The notes under the pieces: generated by a model
Seen by the model: only the letters and a program-made list of their open reading frames with translations
What the model was told of the DNA's origin: nothing
The model's database searches: none
Shown: positions 42,858 to 52,799 of the stretch, one piece after another
Layout: each line of letters opens with the position of its first letter
How positions within the stretch are numbered: position 1 is the stretch's first letter
Assembly (NCBI RefSeq): GCF_029871235.1
Contig: NZ_SSOM01000082.1
Coordinates: 31,004-95,003, forward strand
DNA from: Pseudomonas sp. BN411
Lineage (GTDB): Bacteria > Pseudomonadota > Gammaproteobacteria > Pseudomonadales > Pseudomonadaceae
DNA length: 64,000 nt
Reading direction: 5' to 3'
Translations under genes and position numbers: made by a program

Positions 42858-44339
42858 TCACACGATCGCCAGCAGCGTGGCGATGAATACGCTTGTCGCG
42901 GAGAAGGTCATGGCGCGTGAGGACCAGGTGTTGAACCAGCGCGAGAAGCTGGCGAGGTCACGGTTGAGCTTGGTGTTCTGGCGGGTCCAGGACTGCTGGT
43001 CGAGACGGAAGAAGACGTAGATCTTCACCAGGGCCCCGACGATCTGGTTGTAATAGAGGATCAGCGGGTAGGCCGGCCCGATCCGGTGCCCGGTAATGCT
43101 GAGCAGCAGGGTCAGGACGAAGCGGGTAAGACCGATCCACAGCAGGTACACCAGCAGGTAGGCGATGCTGTACTTCAGGCTGGCAATGATGGCCACGGCC
43201 AGGCCCAGCAGGCAGGTCCACATCGATGCGCGCTGGTCGGCGAGCACCACGGTGGTGAACCAGCCGAGGCGGCGCGGGCCCAGCGCCAGGGCGCGGGAGT
43301 TCTGCCGCAGGTTGTTGCCGTACCAGCGGAACATCAGCTTGCGGCTGGCCTTGATGAAGCTCTTCTCCGGCGGGTGCTCGACCGTGTTGATCGCCGCATC
43401 CGGCACGTAGAAGGTGTCGTAGCCCAGGCGCATCAGGCTGTACCAGCTGGACTTGTCGTCACCGGTGAGGAACTGGAAACGACCCAGGCGCCAGTGGTCC
43501 AGGTGATCGCTTTCCACGTCGGCGATGAAGTCCGGATCGGTCACCACGCTGGCGCGGAACACCGACATCCGCCCGGTCATGGTCAGCACGCGCTTGGAGA
43601 GCGCCATGGAGCACATGTTGAGGTGGCGCTGAGCGAAACGCAGCTTGTGCCACTCGCTCATGATGTAGCTGCCGCGTACCTCGCAGAACTCGTTGGTGGT
43701 CAGGCCGCCGACATTCGGGAAGAGCTTGAACCAGGGCACGGTCTTCTTCACCACGCCTTCGGCCAGCACGGTGTCGCCGTCGATCACCGCCACCACCGCG
43801 TTTGCGTCTGGCAGCTGCCGGGAGATGGCGCGGAAACCGTAGGCCAGGCCATCGCGCTTGCCGGTGCCGGGAATGCGCACGAAGTCCAGCTTGACCCGCG
43901 CAGGCGGTGCCAGCTTGGTCCAGAGGTTCTTCACCAGCAGCTCATCGGACAGCTCGACGATGGAGCAGACCACGGTGGTTGGATAGCCGCAGTCGATGGC
44001 TTCCTGGATCACCGAGCGGTAGACCATGGCGGTGGTCAGGGCCTCGATGCGGAAGCTCGTCACCATCAGGAACACGTGGGACGGGTCCGCCGCGTTGCCG
44101 AGCTTGGCCAGGCGCCGCTTGTACCAGGGGTAGACGAAGTAGAGGAACAGTGTGCCGCGCGCGAAGTGCAGGGCGCCCATGGAGTAGCGCCAAATGCCGA
44201 CGGCCCCGATCAGCAGCAGGAAATGCTTGGAGTCGGGATCGAAGACGGACTTGGGCAGTGCCAGTGCCAGCAGCATCAGCGCGATGAGGTAGAACAGCCA
44301 GCCCGAGGCTTCGAGCAGGCCATCTTTGAGTTTTTCCAT
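42858..44339 (-). CDS. alg8: Mannuronan synthase Alg8
   Basis: A 493-aa inner-membrane family 2 glycosyltransferase. Two N-terminal and several C-terminal segments flank the cytoplasmic domain with [12 protein letters not shown] (DGD), [24 protein letters not shown] (the GDD region) and a QxxRW-like [11 protein letters not shown]. It polymerises GDP-mannuronate, controlled by Alg44. It is separated from algD by 67 bp. Confidence 0.97.
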   Translation of the reverse strand: MEKLKDGLLEASGWLFYLIALMLLALALPKSVFDPDSKHFLLLIGAVGIWRYSMGALHFARGTLFLYFVYPWYKRRLAKLGNAADPSHVFLMVTSFRIEALTTAMVYRSVIQEAIDCGYPTTVVCSIVELSDELLVKNLWTKLAPPARVKLDFVRIPGTGKRDGLAYGFRAISRQLPDANAVVAVIDGDTVLAEGVVKKTVPWFKLFPNVGGLTTNEFCEVRGSYIMSEWHKLRFAQRHLNMCSMALSKRVLTMTGRMSVFRASVVTDPDFIADVESDHLDHWRLGRFQFLTGDDKSSWYSLMRLGYDTFYVPDAAINTVEHPPEKSFIKASRKLMFRWYGNNLRQNSRALALGPRRLGWFTTVVLADQRASMWTCLLGLAVAIIASLKYSIAYLLVYLLWIGLTRFVLTLLLSITGHRIGPAYPLILYYNQIVGALVKIYVFFRLDQQSWTRQNTKLNRDLASFSRWFNTWSSRAMTFSATSVFIATLLAIV

Positions 44340-44406
44340 TGGGATGATCGTCCTGTACTGGTCGTTTCGGGCATGCCTCCTCCCGCAAGGGGAGGAGGCA
44401 GGGCGC

Positions 44407-45717
44407 TTACCAGCAGATACCCTCGGCGTTGCCTTGGGTGCCCTTGGGCATGAAGCCCACCAGGTCGATCACCTGCTTGCCGGCGGGAGCCTGTTGCGCC
44501 AGCGGGGCGAACAGCTCGTCGCGGTTGCCCAGGACGATGATGTCGGCCTTGTCCACCACGGCGTCGAAGTTGCTGTTGAGCAGCGAGGACACGTGGGGGA
44601 TCTTCGACTCGATGTAGTCCTTGTTGGCGCCGTAGACACGGGCGTACTCGACGTTGCGGTCGTAGATGCTGAGGTCGTAACCCTTGCCGATCAGCATCTC
44701 GGCCAGCTCCACCAGCGGGCTTTCGCGCAGGTCGTCGGTACCGGCCTTGAACGACAGGCCGAGCAGGGCGACGCGGCGCTTGTCATGGCCGGCGATGATG
44801 TCGAAGGCCTTCTGCACCTGGCCGGCGTTGCTGCGCATCAGCGAGCCGATCAGCGGGGATTCCACATCCAGGGAGGTGGCGCGGTAGTTCAGTGCGCGAA
44901 CGTCCTTGGGCAGGCAGGAACCGCCGAAGGCGAAGCCCGGGCGCATGTAGTACTTGGACAGGTTCAGCTTGTGGTCCTGGCAGACCACGTCCATCACTTC
45001 ACGACCATCGACGCCAACGGCCTTGGCGATGTTGCCGATCTCGTTGGCGAAGGTGACCTTGGCCGCGTGCCACACGTTGCAGGTGTACTTGATCATCTCG
45101 GCCACTTCGATGTCCTTGCGGATGATCGGGGCGTCGAGTTCGCGGTACAGGGTTTCCAGGACGTCGCCGGCAGCCTTGTCCAGTTCGCCGATGACGGTCA
45201 TGGGCGGGTAGTCGTAGTCCTTGATCGCGGTGCTCTCGCGCAGGAACTCGGGGTTCACCGCTACGCCGAAGTCCACGCCGGCCTTCTTGCCCGAGCAGTC
45301 TTCGATGATCGGGATCACCACGTTCTTCACGGTGCCCGGTAGCACGGTGCTGCGTACGACCACGGTGTGGCGTTCGGCCTTGTCGCGCAGGGCAAAACCG
45401 ATTTCGCGGCAGACGCCTTCGATGTAATCCAGCGACAGGTCGCCGTTTTTCTTGCTCGGGGTGCCGACGCAGATGAAGGACACCTGGGTATCGCGCACGG
45501 CACCGGCAACATCGGTCGTGCCGCGCAGGCGGCCAGTCTTCACGCCCTGTTGCAGAAGTTCTTCAAGGCCAGGCTCGACAATTGGCGATTTGCCATTGTT
45601 GATCAGGTCGATCTTGGTCTGAGAGACATCGACGCCGATAACTTCATGACCACGAGCAGAGAGGCAGCCGGCGCACACTGCACCAACATAGCCCAAACCA
45701 AAGATGCTGATTCGCAT
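44407..45717 (-). CDS. algD: GDP-mannose 6-dehydrogenase
   Basis: A 436-aa protein from ATG at 45717 ([18 protein letters not shown]), the usual AlgD length; the ATG three codons upstream is not used in homologues. It oxidises GDP-mannose to GDP-mannuronate with two NAD+, the committing step. The Rossmann motif GLGYVG and the catalytic cysteine in [12 protein letters not shown] are present. It is the first gene of the alginate operon, with GAGGTG as ribosome-binding site and a leader of about 450 nt. Confidence 0.98.
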   Translation of the reverse strand: MRISIFGLGYVGAVCAGCLSARGHEVIGVDVSQTKIDLINNGKSPIVEPGLEELLQQGVKTGRLRGTTDVAGAVRDTQVSFICVGTPSKKNGDLSLDYIEGVCREIGFALRDKAERHTVVVRSTVLPGTVKNVVIPIIEDCSGKKAGVDFGVAVNPEFLRESTAIKDYDYPPMTVIGELDKAAGDVLETLYRELDAPIIRKDIEVAEMIKYTCNVWHAAKVTFANEIGNIAKAVGVDGREVMDVVCQDHKLNLSKYYMRPGFAFGGSCLPKDVRALNYRATSLDVESPLIGSLMRSNAGQVQKAFDIIAGHDKRRVALLGLSFKAGTDDLRESPLVELAEMLIGKGYDLSIYDRNVEYARVYGANKDYIESKIPHVSSLLNSNFDAVVDKADIIVLGNRDELFAPLAQQAPAGKQVIDLVGFMPKGTQGNAEGICW

Positions 45718-45754
45718 CGTATTCACCTCGTCCTTTCAGCACGCTGTTTAATAT

Positions 45755-45770
45755 GTGACGTAAATGTCAC
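45755..45770. promoter_or_regulatory. Palindrome 40-55 nt upstream of algD start codon
   Basis: GTGAC (45755-45759) and GTCAC (45766-45770) with a 6-nt spacer, in the leader next to the algD ribosome-binding site. The spacing does not fit a CRP/Vfr site. It may be a transcription factor site or a small RNA hairpin. Confidence 0.4.
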
Positions 45771-46108
45771 TTCCGTTTGCACCGTTATGTCGCAACTGCA
45801 ACTTTGCGGTGCACAGGCATGATTAATACCGGACGCCAAATTTAGGGCGCCTGAACTGGGTATGTGGTATTGCTTACCCGGGTAGAGTCCTGAGCTGATC
45901 GCCGCAACGGCTCTGGCTCGTTGGTTTTGTCCAGTAGGTCGAGTTTGTTGCGCTTCTCCTTAATAAACTTCTTTGGTTTTCACCAGATAAAAACTACCCC
46001 TCGGCTTTACGCCGATAGTTATCCAGGCAGTTGGAATTCACACAGAAAAAACGTGTGCGGAATTTAGGTATCGGGGGGTATGAGTATCTGCGTTTTCGGA
46101 TAGTTCCT

Positions 46109-46118
46109 ACCGTTCGTC
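46109..46118 (+). promoter_or_regulatory. AlgR-like binding site in the algD leader
   Basis: ACCGTTCGTC on the plus strand matches the core of known AlgR sites in the P. aeruginosa algD region. Here it would be downstream of the predicted transcription start, at about +50 to +60. Confidence 0.5.
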
Positions 46119-46175
46119 CCCGGTTTGGTTTATTGCAGAATCTTGACTGCGCACGATTCCGCTCTGACGGAATGC

Positions 46176-46203
46176 TCAGAGTTTTGCGGTTCTAAAAAAG
46201 TTC
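46176..46203 (-). promoter_or_regulatory. AlgU (sigma22)-type promoter of the alginate operon
   Basis: On the minus strand GAACTT (46198-46203) and TCTGA (46176-46180) are 17 nt apart, matching the AlgU/RpoE consensus GAACTT-N16/17-TCtgA. Transcription would start about 46168, giving a leader of about 450 nt. It fits the known control of algD by AlgU. Confidence 0.82.
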
Positions 46204-46245
46204 CTGATAGTGCAAATTCCAATTTTTTCCGTGATTGCATTTTGC

Positions 46246-46280
46246 AAGTTGGCCACTACGTGAAGTTAAGTTGGCCAGTA
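46246..46280. promoter_or_regulatory. Direct repeat upstream of the algD promoter, AmrZ-like
   Basis: AAGTTGGCCACTA (46246-46258) and AAGTTGGCCAGTA (46268-46280) are two near-identical 13-mers with starts 22 bp apart, about two helical turns, 75-110 bp upstream of the predicted start. The core TGGCCAxTA resembles AmrZ (AlgZ) sites, which are needed for algD expression in P. aeruginosa. Assignment is an inference. Confidence 0.45.
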
Positions 46281-46524
46281 TCTAAAGGTAAGTTTTGAAG
46301 GCTAAATGATCTTGAAGTGATATTGGATTTGCGATTTGGAGGCGGGATTTGCGGAACATGCGTGCCAGGTTTGGCCGGTGATCGATGCCAGCGGGGGAGT
46401 GCGATTTTTCGATCGCCGATGAGGGGCGGTGAAGCGGTGGGCGGGGCACCGGGAATTGTTGCGTGTTCCAGGTGTCGTGGGTTGGCGTGGGTGGCCACAC
46501 CACTCATACGCCCCCCAAAAAAAG

Positions 46525-46550
46525 AAAACCCCGCCGGTCGGCGGGGTTTT
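46525..46550 (-). terminator. Terminator of yaaA (bidirectional)
   Basis: AAAACCCCGCC (46525-46535), loop GGTC, GGCGGGGTTTT (46540-46550); the leftward strand continues in a T-run. It insulates the alginate control region from yaaA. Confidence 0.9.
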
Positions 46551-46556
46551 CTCATT

Positions 46557-47336
46557 TCACTCCTGCGGTTCGTCGCGCAGGAAAACCAGGCTGTCCGGCC
46601 CGGAGTGCTCCGCCGAGTAGCGGTAGCCCTGGTAGTTGAAATCCTTGAGGCCTTGCGGGTCCTGCAGGCGCTCCTTGATCACGTAGCGGGCCATCAGGCC
46701 GCGGGCCTTCTTGGCGTAGAAGCTGATGATCTTGTACTGGCCGTTCTTCAGGTCCTTGAACTCGGTGTCGATGATGCGGGCGTTCAGGGCCTTGCGCTTC
46801 ACCGAGCTGAAGTATTCGTTGGAGGCGAGGTTGAGCAGGATGTCGTCGCCCTGGGCCGCCAGGGCATCGTTCAGCCAGCCGCTGATGCGATCACCCCAGA
46901 AGGCGTAGAGGTCCTTGCCGCGGGCGTTGGCCAGCTTGGTGCCCATTTCCAGACGGTAGGGCTGCATCAGGTCCAGCGGGCGCAGCAGGCCGTAGAGGCC
47001 GGAGAGCATACGCAGATGCTGCTGGGCAAAGTCGAAGTCGGCTTCGCTGAAGTCTTCGGCGTTGAGGCCGGTGTAGACGTCGCCCTTGAAGGCCAACAGG
47101 GCCTGCTTGGCGTTGTCTGGGGTGAAATCCGGGTGCCAGCTGCCGTAGCGCGCGGCGTTCAGGCCGGCGAGCTTGTCGGACAGGTGCATCAGCTCGGCGA
47201 TCTGCGCGGGGCTGAGTGCGCGCAGTTGCTGGATCAGCTCCTGGGAATGGTCGAGGAACTCCGGCTGGGTGAAGCGCGAAGTGGCCGGCGGGGTCTCGTA
47301 GTCCAGGGTCTTGGCAGGGGAAATCACCAACAGCAT
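46557..47336 (-). CDS. yaaA: Peroxide-stress protein YaaA (DUF328/UPF0246)
   Basis: A 259-aa protein, the usual family length, starting [14 protein letters not shown] with the family signature ISPAKTLD. Other conserved stretches are [24 protein letters not shown] and [11 protein letters not shown]. In E. coli YaaA binds DNA and lowers free intracellular iron and oxidative damage. It is cytoplasmic. It is followed by a strong terminator. Confidence 0.95.
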   Translation of the reverse strand: MLLVISPAKTLDYETPPATSRFTQPEFLDHSQELIQQLRALSPAQIAELMHLSDKLAGLNAARYGSWHPDFTPDNAKQALLAFKGDVYTGLNAEDFSEADFDFAQQHLRMLSGLYGLLRPLDLMQPYRLEMGTKLANARGKDLYAFWGDRISGWLNDALAAQGDDILLNLASNEYFSSVKRKALNARIIDTEFKDLKNGQYKIISFYAKKARGLMARYVIKERLQDPQGLKDFNYQGYRYSAEHSGPDSLVFLRDEPQE

Positions 47337-47754
47337 CGAATCGTCTCCTTCGGGAACGGGGCGATTCTAGGGATTTGCGTCGGTTGGCTCCACCTATCCC
47401 GCCGATAGGCAGGCTGGATGCAGGAACGGAATGACCGCCTGGGGCGGAAAATTCGGGAAATTTCGAGGGAGGGGACTTTCGACTTTAGCGGGCGATCCCC
47501 TACGCGCCAAGGGGTTTTTGTCGCACTGTGAAAAAAGATCCGAACAGGCAAAAAAGTTCTTTTTTCTGTCATCCCGAATGGAGTAAAAAAAATACAGACC
47601 GCCGAACCCTGCAGACAGGTGGCGGCCATAGGCCCTCACCTTGTTGGCTCCATCCTCTACCCGGCATGACCCGGAGCGGGGAGGTCGGCGGTCCCCCGCG
47701 GCGGAGCGCCTATCTGGCATTCCGTCGCCTGGCCCTATAAGAAGGTGACCGAGT
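47337..47754. other. Intergenic region between yaaA and phoH with candidate small RNA
   Basis: 418 bp with no supported protein gene. It holds an A-T palindromic stretch (AAAAAAGTTCTTTTTT, 47552-47567) and, on the minus strand, a two-stem GC hairpin ending in a run of eight T. The GC-rich part 47600-47750 could be a structured RNA. Confidence 0.5.
47585..47735 (-). ncRNA. Candidate small RNA (unnamed)
   Basis: On the minus strand the region ends with a hairpin made of an outer stem GGCCGCC / GGCGGTC and an inner stem CCTG-TCTG-CAGG, followed by TGTATTTTTTTT, a good intrinsic terminator at about 47592-47630. It lies well upstream of yaaA, so an independent transcript starting near 47735 is possible; the promoter is not clear (only TTATAG near 47737 resembles a -10). 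Alternatively it is an attenuator for yaaA. Confidence 0.35.
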
Positions 47755-49146
47755 ATGGATGACCACGGACGCTCCAGCCCTACCGCTCCAACCTTGTACG
47801 CGCTCGACACCAACGTCCTGATCCACGATCCAAACGCCTTGTTCAACTTCCAGGAACACCACGTGGCCATTCCGATGACCGTGCTGGAGGAACTGGACAA
47901 GCTCAAGACCGGCAAGCAGGGCGTTGCCGCTGAATGCAGGCAGGCCATCCGTAACATCGACAAGATCCTCAGTGGCGCAACCCCCGAGGAAGTGGAGCAC
48001 GGAGTACCCATCCAGCGAGAGAAAAGCGGCCCTTGCGGCTTCCTCTCGATTCTCATGAGCAAACGCGCAGCCCCCATCACCTGGCTGCCTGAAGACCTCA
48101 ACGACAACAAGATCATCAACCAGCTGGTGGAACTGAAGAGCCGCAAGCCGGGCATGTCCGTGGTGCTGGTGACCAAGGACATCAACATGCGCCTGAAGGC
48201 GCGGGCCTGCGGGATCGACTCGGAGGACTACCACACCGACCAATTGGTGGACGACGTCTCCCTGCTGTCCCGTGGCTACCACGATATGCCGGGTTCATTC
48301 TGGGACCGCGTGAGCACGGTGGAGACGCGCCAGGACCATGGCCGGACCTGGCACCGTGTGCAGCTCACCGACAACCTTCCAGCCGTGCACGTCAACGAGT
48401 TCATCGTCGACGAGCAGGGTTTCGTCGGCTGGATCAAGGGCATCAAGGCCGATGAGCTGCTGATCCTCGACCTGCATCAGGAACCGCTGCTGCACCAGGA
48501 AGCCTGGGGCCTACGCCCGCGCGACGTGTACCAGGCGCTGGCGCTCTACGCATTGCTGGATCCGGACATCCACCTGGTCAACCTCAGTGGCGCGGCGGGT
48601 TCGGGCAAGACCATCCTGGCGCTGGCCGCGGCCATCGAGCAGACCATGGTCAGCAAGCGCTATCGCCGCATCATCGCCACCCGCAGTGTGCAGGGGCTGG
48701 ATCAGGAGATCGGTTTCCTGCCCGGTACCGAGGCGGAGAAGATGGAACCCTGGCTGGGGGCGATCACCGACAACCTGGAAGCCCTGCACATGGATGACGA
48801 GAACACCCACGGCAGCGTGGACTACATCCTCAGCAAGGTGCCGCTGCAGTTCAAATCCCTGAACTACATCCGCGGCCGCAGCTTCCAGCAGAGCCTGATC
48901 ATCATCGACGAATGCCAGAACCTGACGCCGCACCAGATGAAAACCATCATCACGCGTGCCGGTACTGGCTCCAAGGTGATCTGCCTGGGCAACCTGGCGC
49001 AGATCGACACTCCTTACCTTTCCGCGCCGAGCTCCGGCCTGACCTACCTCACCGAACGCTTCAAGGACTTCCCCCACGGCGTGCACATCACCCTCCAGGG
49101 CGTGCCGCGTTCCGTGCTGGCCGAGTTCGCCGAAGCCCATATGTGA
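47755..49146 (+). CDS. PIN domain - PhoH family ATPase
   Basis: A 463-aa protein. The N-terminal PIN domain (about 12-140) begins YALDTNVLIHDP, with acidic residues of a ribonuclease site (D, then E in LEELDKLK). The C-terminal PhoH domain has a Walker A motif GAAGSGKTIL, followed by ATRSVQGLDQEIGFLPG and Walker B IIIDECQN. PIN-PhoH proteins are RNA helicase/ribonuclease candidates related to the PhoH2 type. GAAGGTGA precedes the ATG. It is followed by moaC, with a palindrome between. Confidence 0.9.
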   Translation: MDDHGRSSPTAPTLYALDTNVLIHDPNALFNFQEHHVAIPMTVLEELDKLKTGKQGVAAECRQAIRNIDKILSGATPEEVEHGVPIQREKSGPCGFLSILMSKRAAPITWLPEDLNDNKIINQLVELKSRKPGMSVVLVTKDINMRLKARACGIDSEDYHTDQLVDDVSLLSRGYHDMPGSFWDRVSTVETRQDHGRTWHRVQLTDNLPAVHVNEFIVDEQGFVGWIKGIKADELLILDLHQEPLLHQEAWGLRPRDVYQALALYALLDPDIHLVNLSGAAGSGKTILALAAAIEQTMVSKRYRRIIATRSVQGLDQEIGFLPGTEAEKMEPWLGAITDNLEALHMDDENTHGSVDYILSKVPLQFKSLNYIRGRSFQQSLIIIDECQNLTPHQMKTIITRAGTGSKVICLGNLAQIDTPYLSAPSSGLTYLTERFKDFPHGVHITLQGVPRSVLAEFAEAHM

Positions 49147-49156
49147 CCTCAGTATC

Positions 49157-49190
49157 CCGTCGGGCGGCAGCTGCCGCCCGACGCGGGTTT
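49157..49190 (+). terminator. Terminator-like palindrome between phoH and moaC
   Basis: A perfect 24-bp palindrome GTCGGGCGGCAG / CTGCCGCCCGAC (49159-49182) followed by GCGGGTTTCTG. Weak T-run. Confidence 0.6.
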
Positions 49191-49227
49191 CTGTATACAA
49201 TCTGTCTCCTGTCCAAGGAGACGTGCA

Positions 49228-49698
49228 GTGCTTACCCATCTCGATTCCCAAGGCCGCGCCAACATGGTCGACGTCACCGACAAGGCGGTGACTTCCCGTG
49301 AAGCGACGGCTGAAGCCCGCGTGCGCATGCGCCCGGAAACCCTCGCCATGATCCAGGCAGGCGGCCACCCCAAGGGCGATGTATTCGCCGTGGCGCGCAT
49401 CGCCGGCATCCAGGCGGCGAAGAAGACCTCCGACCTCATTCCCCTGTGTCACCCGCTGATGCTCACCAGCGTCAAGGTAGAGCTGGAGGCGGAAGGGGAC
49501 GACTGCGTGCGCATCGTCGCCCGCTGCAAACTGGCCGGGCAGACCGGGGTGGAGATGGAAGCCCTGACCGCCGCCAGCGTCGCCGCCCTGACGATCTACG
49601 ACATGTGCAAGGCGGTGGATCGCGGCATGACCATCGAAAACGTACGCCTGCTGGAAAAGCTGGGCGGCAAGAGCGGCCACTACCAGGCCGGGGAGTAA
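49228..49698 (+). CDS. moaC: Cyclic pyranopterin monophosphate synthase
   Basis: A 156-aa protein starting with GTG at 49228, preceded by AAGGAG at a 7-nt spacing. The start gives [16 protein letters not shown], the normal N terminus. Conserved motifs are [37 protein letters not shown] and [22 protein letters not shown]. It forms cPMP in molybdopterin synthesis. The stop overlaps the moaD start. Confidence 0.97.
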   Translation: MLTHLDSQGRANMVDVTDKAVTSREATAEARVRMRPETLAMIQAGGHPKGDVFAVARIAGIQAAKKTSDLIPLCHPLMLTSVKVELEAEGDDCVRIVARCKLAGQTGVEMEALTAASVAALTIYDMCKAVDRGMTIENVRLLEKLGGKSGHYQAGE

Positions 49699-49949
49699 TG
49701 ATGATTCGCGTGCAGTATTTCGCCCGTTACCGTGAAGCGCTCGGCATCGAAGGCGAGCAGCTCAACTGTGACCCGGCGTTCGCGAAACTGGATGACCTGC
49801 GCCAGCACCTGCTGGCCCGTGGCGGCGTGTGGGAAGTGCTCGCCGAACAGAACCTGATGTGCGCCCGCAACCAGGAGCTGTGCAGCCTGGACGAGGCCCT
49901 CGCCGATGGCGACGAAGTCGCCTTCTTCCCCACGGTCACAGGAGGCTGA
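49698..49949 (+). CDS. moaD: Molybdopterin synthase sulphur carrier subunit
   Basis: An 83-aa ubiquitin-fold protein ending in the conserved VTGG tail, which becomes the thiocarboxylate. Two adjacent ATGs are possible (49698 and 49701); the first overlaps the moaC stop (TAATG), while the second has better spacing to GGGGAG. It delivers sulphur to MoaE. Confidence 0.95.
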   Translation: MMIRVQYFARYREALGIEGEQLNCDPAFAKLDDLRQHLLARGGVWEVLAEQNLMCARNQELCSLDEALADGDEVAFFPTVTGG

Positions 49950-49950
49950 G

Positions 49951-50400
49951 ATGGCCATTCGCGTGCAGGAAGGCGCTTTCGATCCCGGTGTTGAACTCAA
50001 CGCGCTGCACGCGGCCAACGTCGGCATTGGCGCCGTGGTCGGTTTCGTTGGCTACGTGCGCGACTTCAATGACGGCAAGGAAGTGGCGGGGATGTTCCTC
50101 GAGCATTACCCGGGCATGACCGAGAAGGCCCTGGAGAAGATCGGGGCAGAGGCACGGGAACGCTGGCCGCTGCTCAACGTGGAGATACTCCACCGTGTTG
50201 GCCGCCTGGAACCGGGCGAGCCCATCGTCTTCGTCGGCACCGCCAGTGCCCATCGCCAGGCAGCGTTCGACGCGTGCAACTTCATCATGGACTTCCTCAA
50301 GACCCGCGCGCCCTTCTGGAAGAAGGAAGACACCGCCGAAGGCCCACGCTGGGTGGAAGGGCGGTGCAGCGACAAGGCCGCCGCCGAGCGTTGGGAATAA
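49951..50400 (+). CDS. moaE: Molybdopterin synthase catalytic subunit
   Basis: A 149-aa protein from ATG at 49951 with GGAGGCTGAG just upstream, one base after the moaD stop. Conserved HRVGRLEPGEPIVFVGTAS and HRQAAFDACNFIMDFLKTRAPFWKKE hold the active-site lysines. With MoaD it converts cPMP into molybdopterin. Last gene of moaCDE; a terminator follows after a repeat. Confidence 0.97.
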   Translation: MAIRVQEGAFDPGVELNALHAANVGIGAVVGFVGYVRDFNDGKEVAGMFLEHYPGMTEKALEKIGAEARERWPLLNVEILHRVGRLEPGEPIVFVGTASAHRQAAFDACNFIMDFLKTRAPFWKKEDTAEGPRWVEGRCSDKAAAERWE

Positions 50401-50541
50401 TCCGAGTGCGGGCTGCTTTTCCTGTGGGGGCGAATTTATTCGCTAAGCAGGCCGCAGGCCTGCCATTTGGAGTCCCTAGGGGCAGCTACGCTCCCTTTCG
50501 CGAATAAATTCGCCCCCACAGATATTTATCCCTGTTGTCTC
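50401..50541. repeat. Family-A repeat with perfect 22-bp inverted ends
   Basis: Positions 50422-50443 and 50500-50521 are exact inverted copies (starting CTGTGGGGGCGAATTTATTC). The 56-bp centre contains GCAGGCCGCAGGCCTGC. This is the most regular copy of family A. Confidence 0.85.
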
Positions 50542-50542
50542 G

Positions 50543-50566
50543 AAGCCCGGACCCGCCGGGCTTTTT
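50543..50566 (+). terminator. Terminator downstream of moaE
   Basis: AAGCCCGG (50543-50550), loop ACCCG, CCGGGCTT, followed by TTTCATG. Confidence 0.8.
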
Positions 50567-50585
50567 CATGGGTGATTGACGATCT

Positions 50586-50618
50586 GTACATTTGAGTCCA
50601 GTATGGACTCATAAGTAC
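50586..50618. promoter_or_regulatory. Palindromic operator-like site upstream of the binding-protein gene
   Basis: TGAGTCCA (50593-50600), GTA, TGGACTCA (50604-50611) is a perfect 8-bp-arm palindrome, flanked further out by GTAC at 50586 and 50615. It lies 160-190 bp before the start codon. Likely a transcription factor site; no regulator can be named. Confidence 0.55.
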
Positions 50619-50773
50619 AAGTTAGCGGCATCCATGATGATCCTCAGCCAGCTACCCACCTCATTCCCATCCCGGCCGTCCGTGGCCGTGTCTTCTTCTG
50701 CCTCGCAAACCCATTCCGAACCTGCTCGTCCTATCCTGTGGCGGGCATCCATCCGTACTGCGGGAGTCGCACC

Positions 50774-51550
50774 ATGAAGAAACTCGTTCTGCTGGGCAGC
50801 CTTGCCCTGAGCCTGCTTGCCTCCAGCGTTTTCGCCGCTGACAAGCCCCTGCGCATTGGCATCGAGGCCGCCTATCCGCCCTTCGCCTTCAAGACGCCGG
50901 ACGGCCAGATCTCTGGCTTCGACTACGACATCGGCAATGCCATGTGCGAAGAGATGAAGGTGAAGTGCCAGTGGATCGAGCAGGAGTTCGATGGCCTGAT
51001 CCCGTCCCTCAAGGTGAAGAAGGTGGACGCCGTGCTGTCGTCCATGACCATCACCGAAGAGCGCAAGAAGTCCGTCGACTTCACCGGCAAGTACTACTAC
51101 AGCCCGGCGCGTCTGGTGATGAAGAAGGGCAGTGTGGTCGACCCCGAGTTCAAGAGCCTGGTGGGCAAGACCATCGGCACCCAGCGCTCCACCACCACTG
51201 ACCGCTTCGCTGCCGAGGTACTGGAGCCCAAGGGTGTGAAGGTGGTGCGTTACAGCACCCAGAACGAGATCTACCTGGACGTGCTGTCCGGCCGCCTGGA
51301 TGGCGTGCTGGCTGACGTCTTCCCGCTCAACGAAGGCTTCCTCAAGACCGATAACGGCAAGGGCTACGAGTTCGTCGGTCCGGTGCTGAACGATCCGAAG
51401 TACTTCGGAGAGGGTGCCGGCATTGCTGTGCGCAAGGGCGATAACGAGCTGCGTGAGAAGTTCAACAACGCCATCAAGACCCTGCGTGAGAACGGCAAGT
51501 ACCAGGCGATCCAGGCCAAGTACTTCGACTTCGATATCTACGGCGAGTGA
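50774..51550 (+). CDS. Amino acid ABC transporter substrate-binding protein (family 3)
   Basis: A 258-aa protein from ATG at 50774 (GGGAG upstream) with a signal peptide [21 protein letters not shown]. The mature part shows [19 protein letters not shown], a family 3 signature (polar and basic amino acids), and the [14 protein letters not shown] hinge region. It would bind a basic amino acid (Lys/Arg/His/Orn) in the periplasm. No permease or ATPase lies next to it, so it is an orphan that may use a permease coded elsewhere. Confidence 0.88.
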   Translation: MKKLVLLGSLALSLLASSVFAADKPLRIGIEAAYPPFAFKTPDGQISGFDYDIGNAMCEEMKVKCQWIEQEFDGLIPSLKVKKVDAVLSSMTITEERKKSVDFTGKYYYSPARLVMKKGSVVDPEFKSLVGKTIGTQRSTTTDRFAAEVLEPKGVKVVRYSTQNEIYLDVLSGRLDGVLADVFPLNEGFLKTDNGKGYEFVGPVLNDPKYFGEGAGIAVRKGDNELREKFNNAIKTLRENGKYQAIQAKYFDFDIYGE

Positions 51551-51570
51551 TTGATCTGCCGCTGGGAAGA

Positions 51571-51595
51571 AGCCGCGCGAATGCGCGGCTTTTTC
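51571..51595 (+). terminator. Terminator of the orphan binding-protein gene
   Basis: AGCCGCGC (51571-51578), loop GAAT, GCGCGGCT (51583-51590), followed by TTTTC. Confidence 0.9.
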
Positions 51596-51609
51596 ATTTT
51601 TGCAGGTAG

Positions 51610-51697
51610 TCGTAGGGTGGACCACGCTTCACCGGTCCACCATTCGAGGTCCGGCTTGGCGCCGCTGGTGGATGGAAGAGCGCCATCCACCCTACGG
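51610..51697. repeat. Imperfect inverted repeat GTAGGGTGGACC...CCATCCACCCTACGG
   Basis: Ends GTAGGGTGGACC and the complementary TCCACCCTAC surround a centre with TGGCGCCGCTGGTGG. Unrelated in sequence to families A and B; resembles family C in architecture. Confidence 0.6.
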
Positions 51698-51732
51698 ACC
51701 GGACGAAAGTAGTCAGAGCGCTGCACGGTCTG

Positions 51733-51940
51733 CCCCCTCTCCCGCCTGCGGGAGAGGGCTGGGGTGAGGGTTGCTCCGGCTGGCTCGGTGCTCGGCCGTA
51801 TCGCGAATGAATTCGCTTCTACAAAGGCAGGGCTGCGCCCTGCATAGCGATTGAAATCGCCCCCACAGGTATGTGCGGGCGCCGAAGTTGAGCCGAGAGT
51901 CACCCCTCTCCTCTTCAGGGAGAGGGGCCGGGGGAGAGGG
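51733..51940. repeat. Family-B and family-A repeats downstream of aapP
   Basis: Family B at 51733-51770 (CCCTCTCCCGCCTGCGGGAG) and 51902-51940; family A related at 51799-51869 (GCGAATGAATTCGC ... ATCGCCCCCACAGG). The 477-bp gap 51551-52027 is otherwise free of genes. Confidence 0.7.
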
Positions 51941-51983
51941 CCGCGTCAGGCCAGCGCGAGAATCTTTGAAACCAGCCAAAGAA

Positions 51984-52010
51984 AAAGGGAGCCCGAAGGC
52001 TCCCTTTCTC
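51984..52010 (-). terminator. Terminator of the aapJQMP operon
   Basis: AAAGGGAGCC (51984-51993), loop CGAA, GGCTCCCTTT (51998-52007); leftward strand continues CTTTTTC. It lies just beyond the aapP stop. Confidence 0.9.
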
Positions 52011-52027
52011 GTTGCGGCGAACGGCTG

Positions 52028-52789
<762 letters not shown>

Positions 52790-52799
52790 GGGATGACTC

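Larger units (their letters stand above)
45718..46524. other. algD control region, no protein gene
   Basis: About 800 bp with no supported gene. It is clearly richer in A+T than the flanking genes. It contains the AlgU-type promoter, an AlgR-like site, the AmrZ-like direct repeats and a palindrome near the start codon. The segment 46281-46520 shows no structure I can name. Confidence 0.7.

Noticed and set aside
45755..45770. CRP/Vfr site at the algD palindrome
   Set aside because: The half sites GTGAC and GTCAC are 6 nt apart, but a CRP-type site needs TGTGA-N6-TCACA; here TGTGA and TCAC are 8 nt apart.
47585..47735. 6S, 4.5S, tmRNA or RNase P RNA
   Set aside because: None of the signature sequences of these RNAs can be recognised on either strand.
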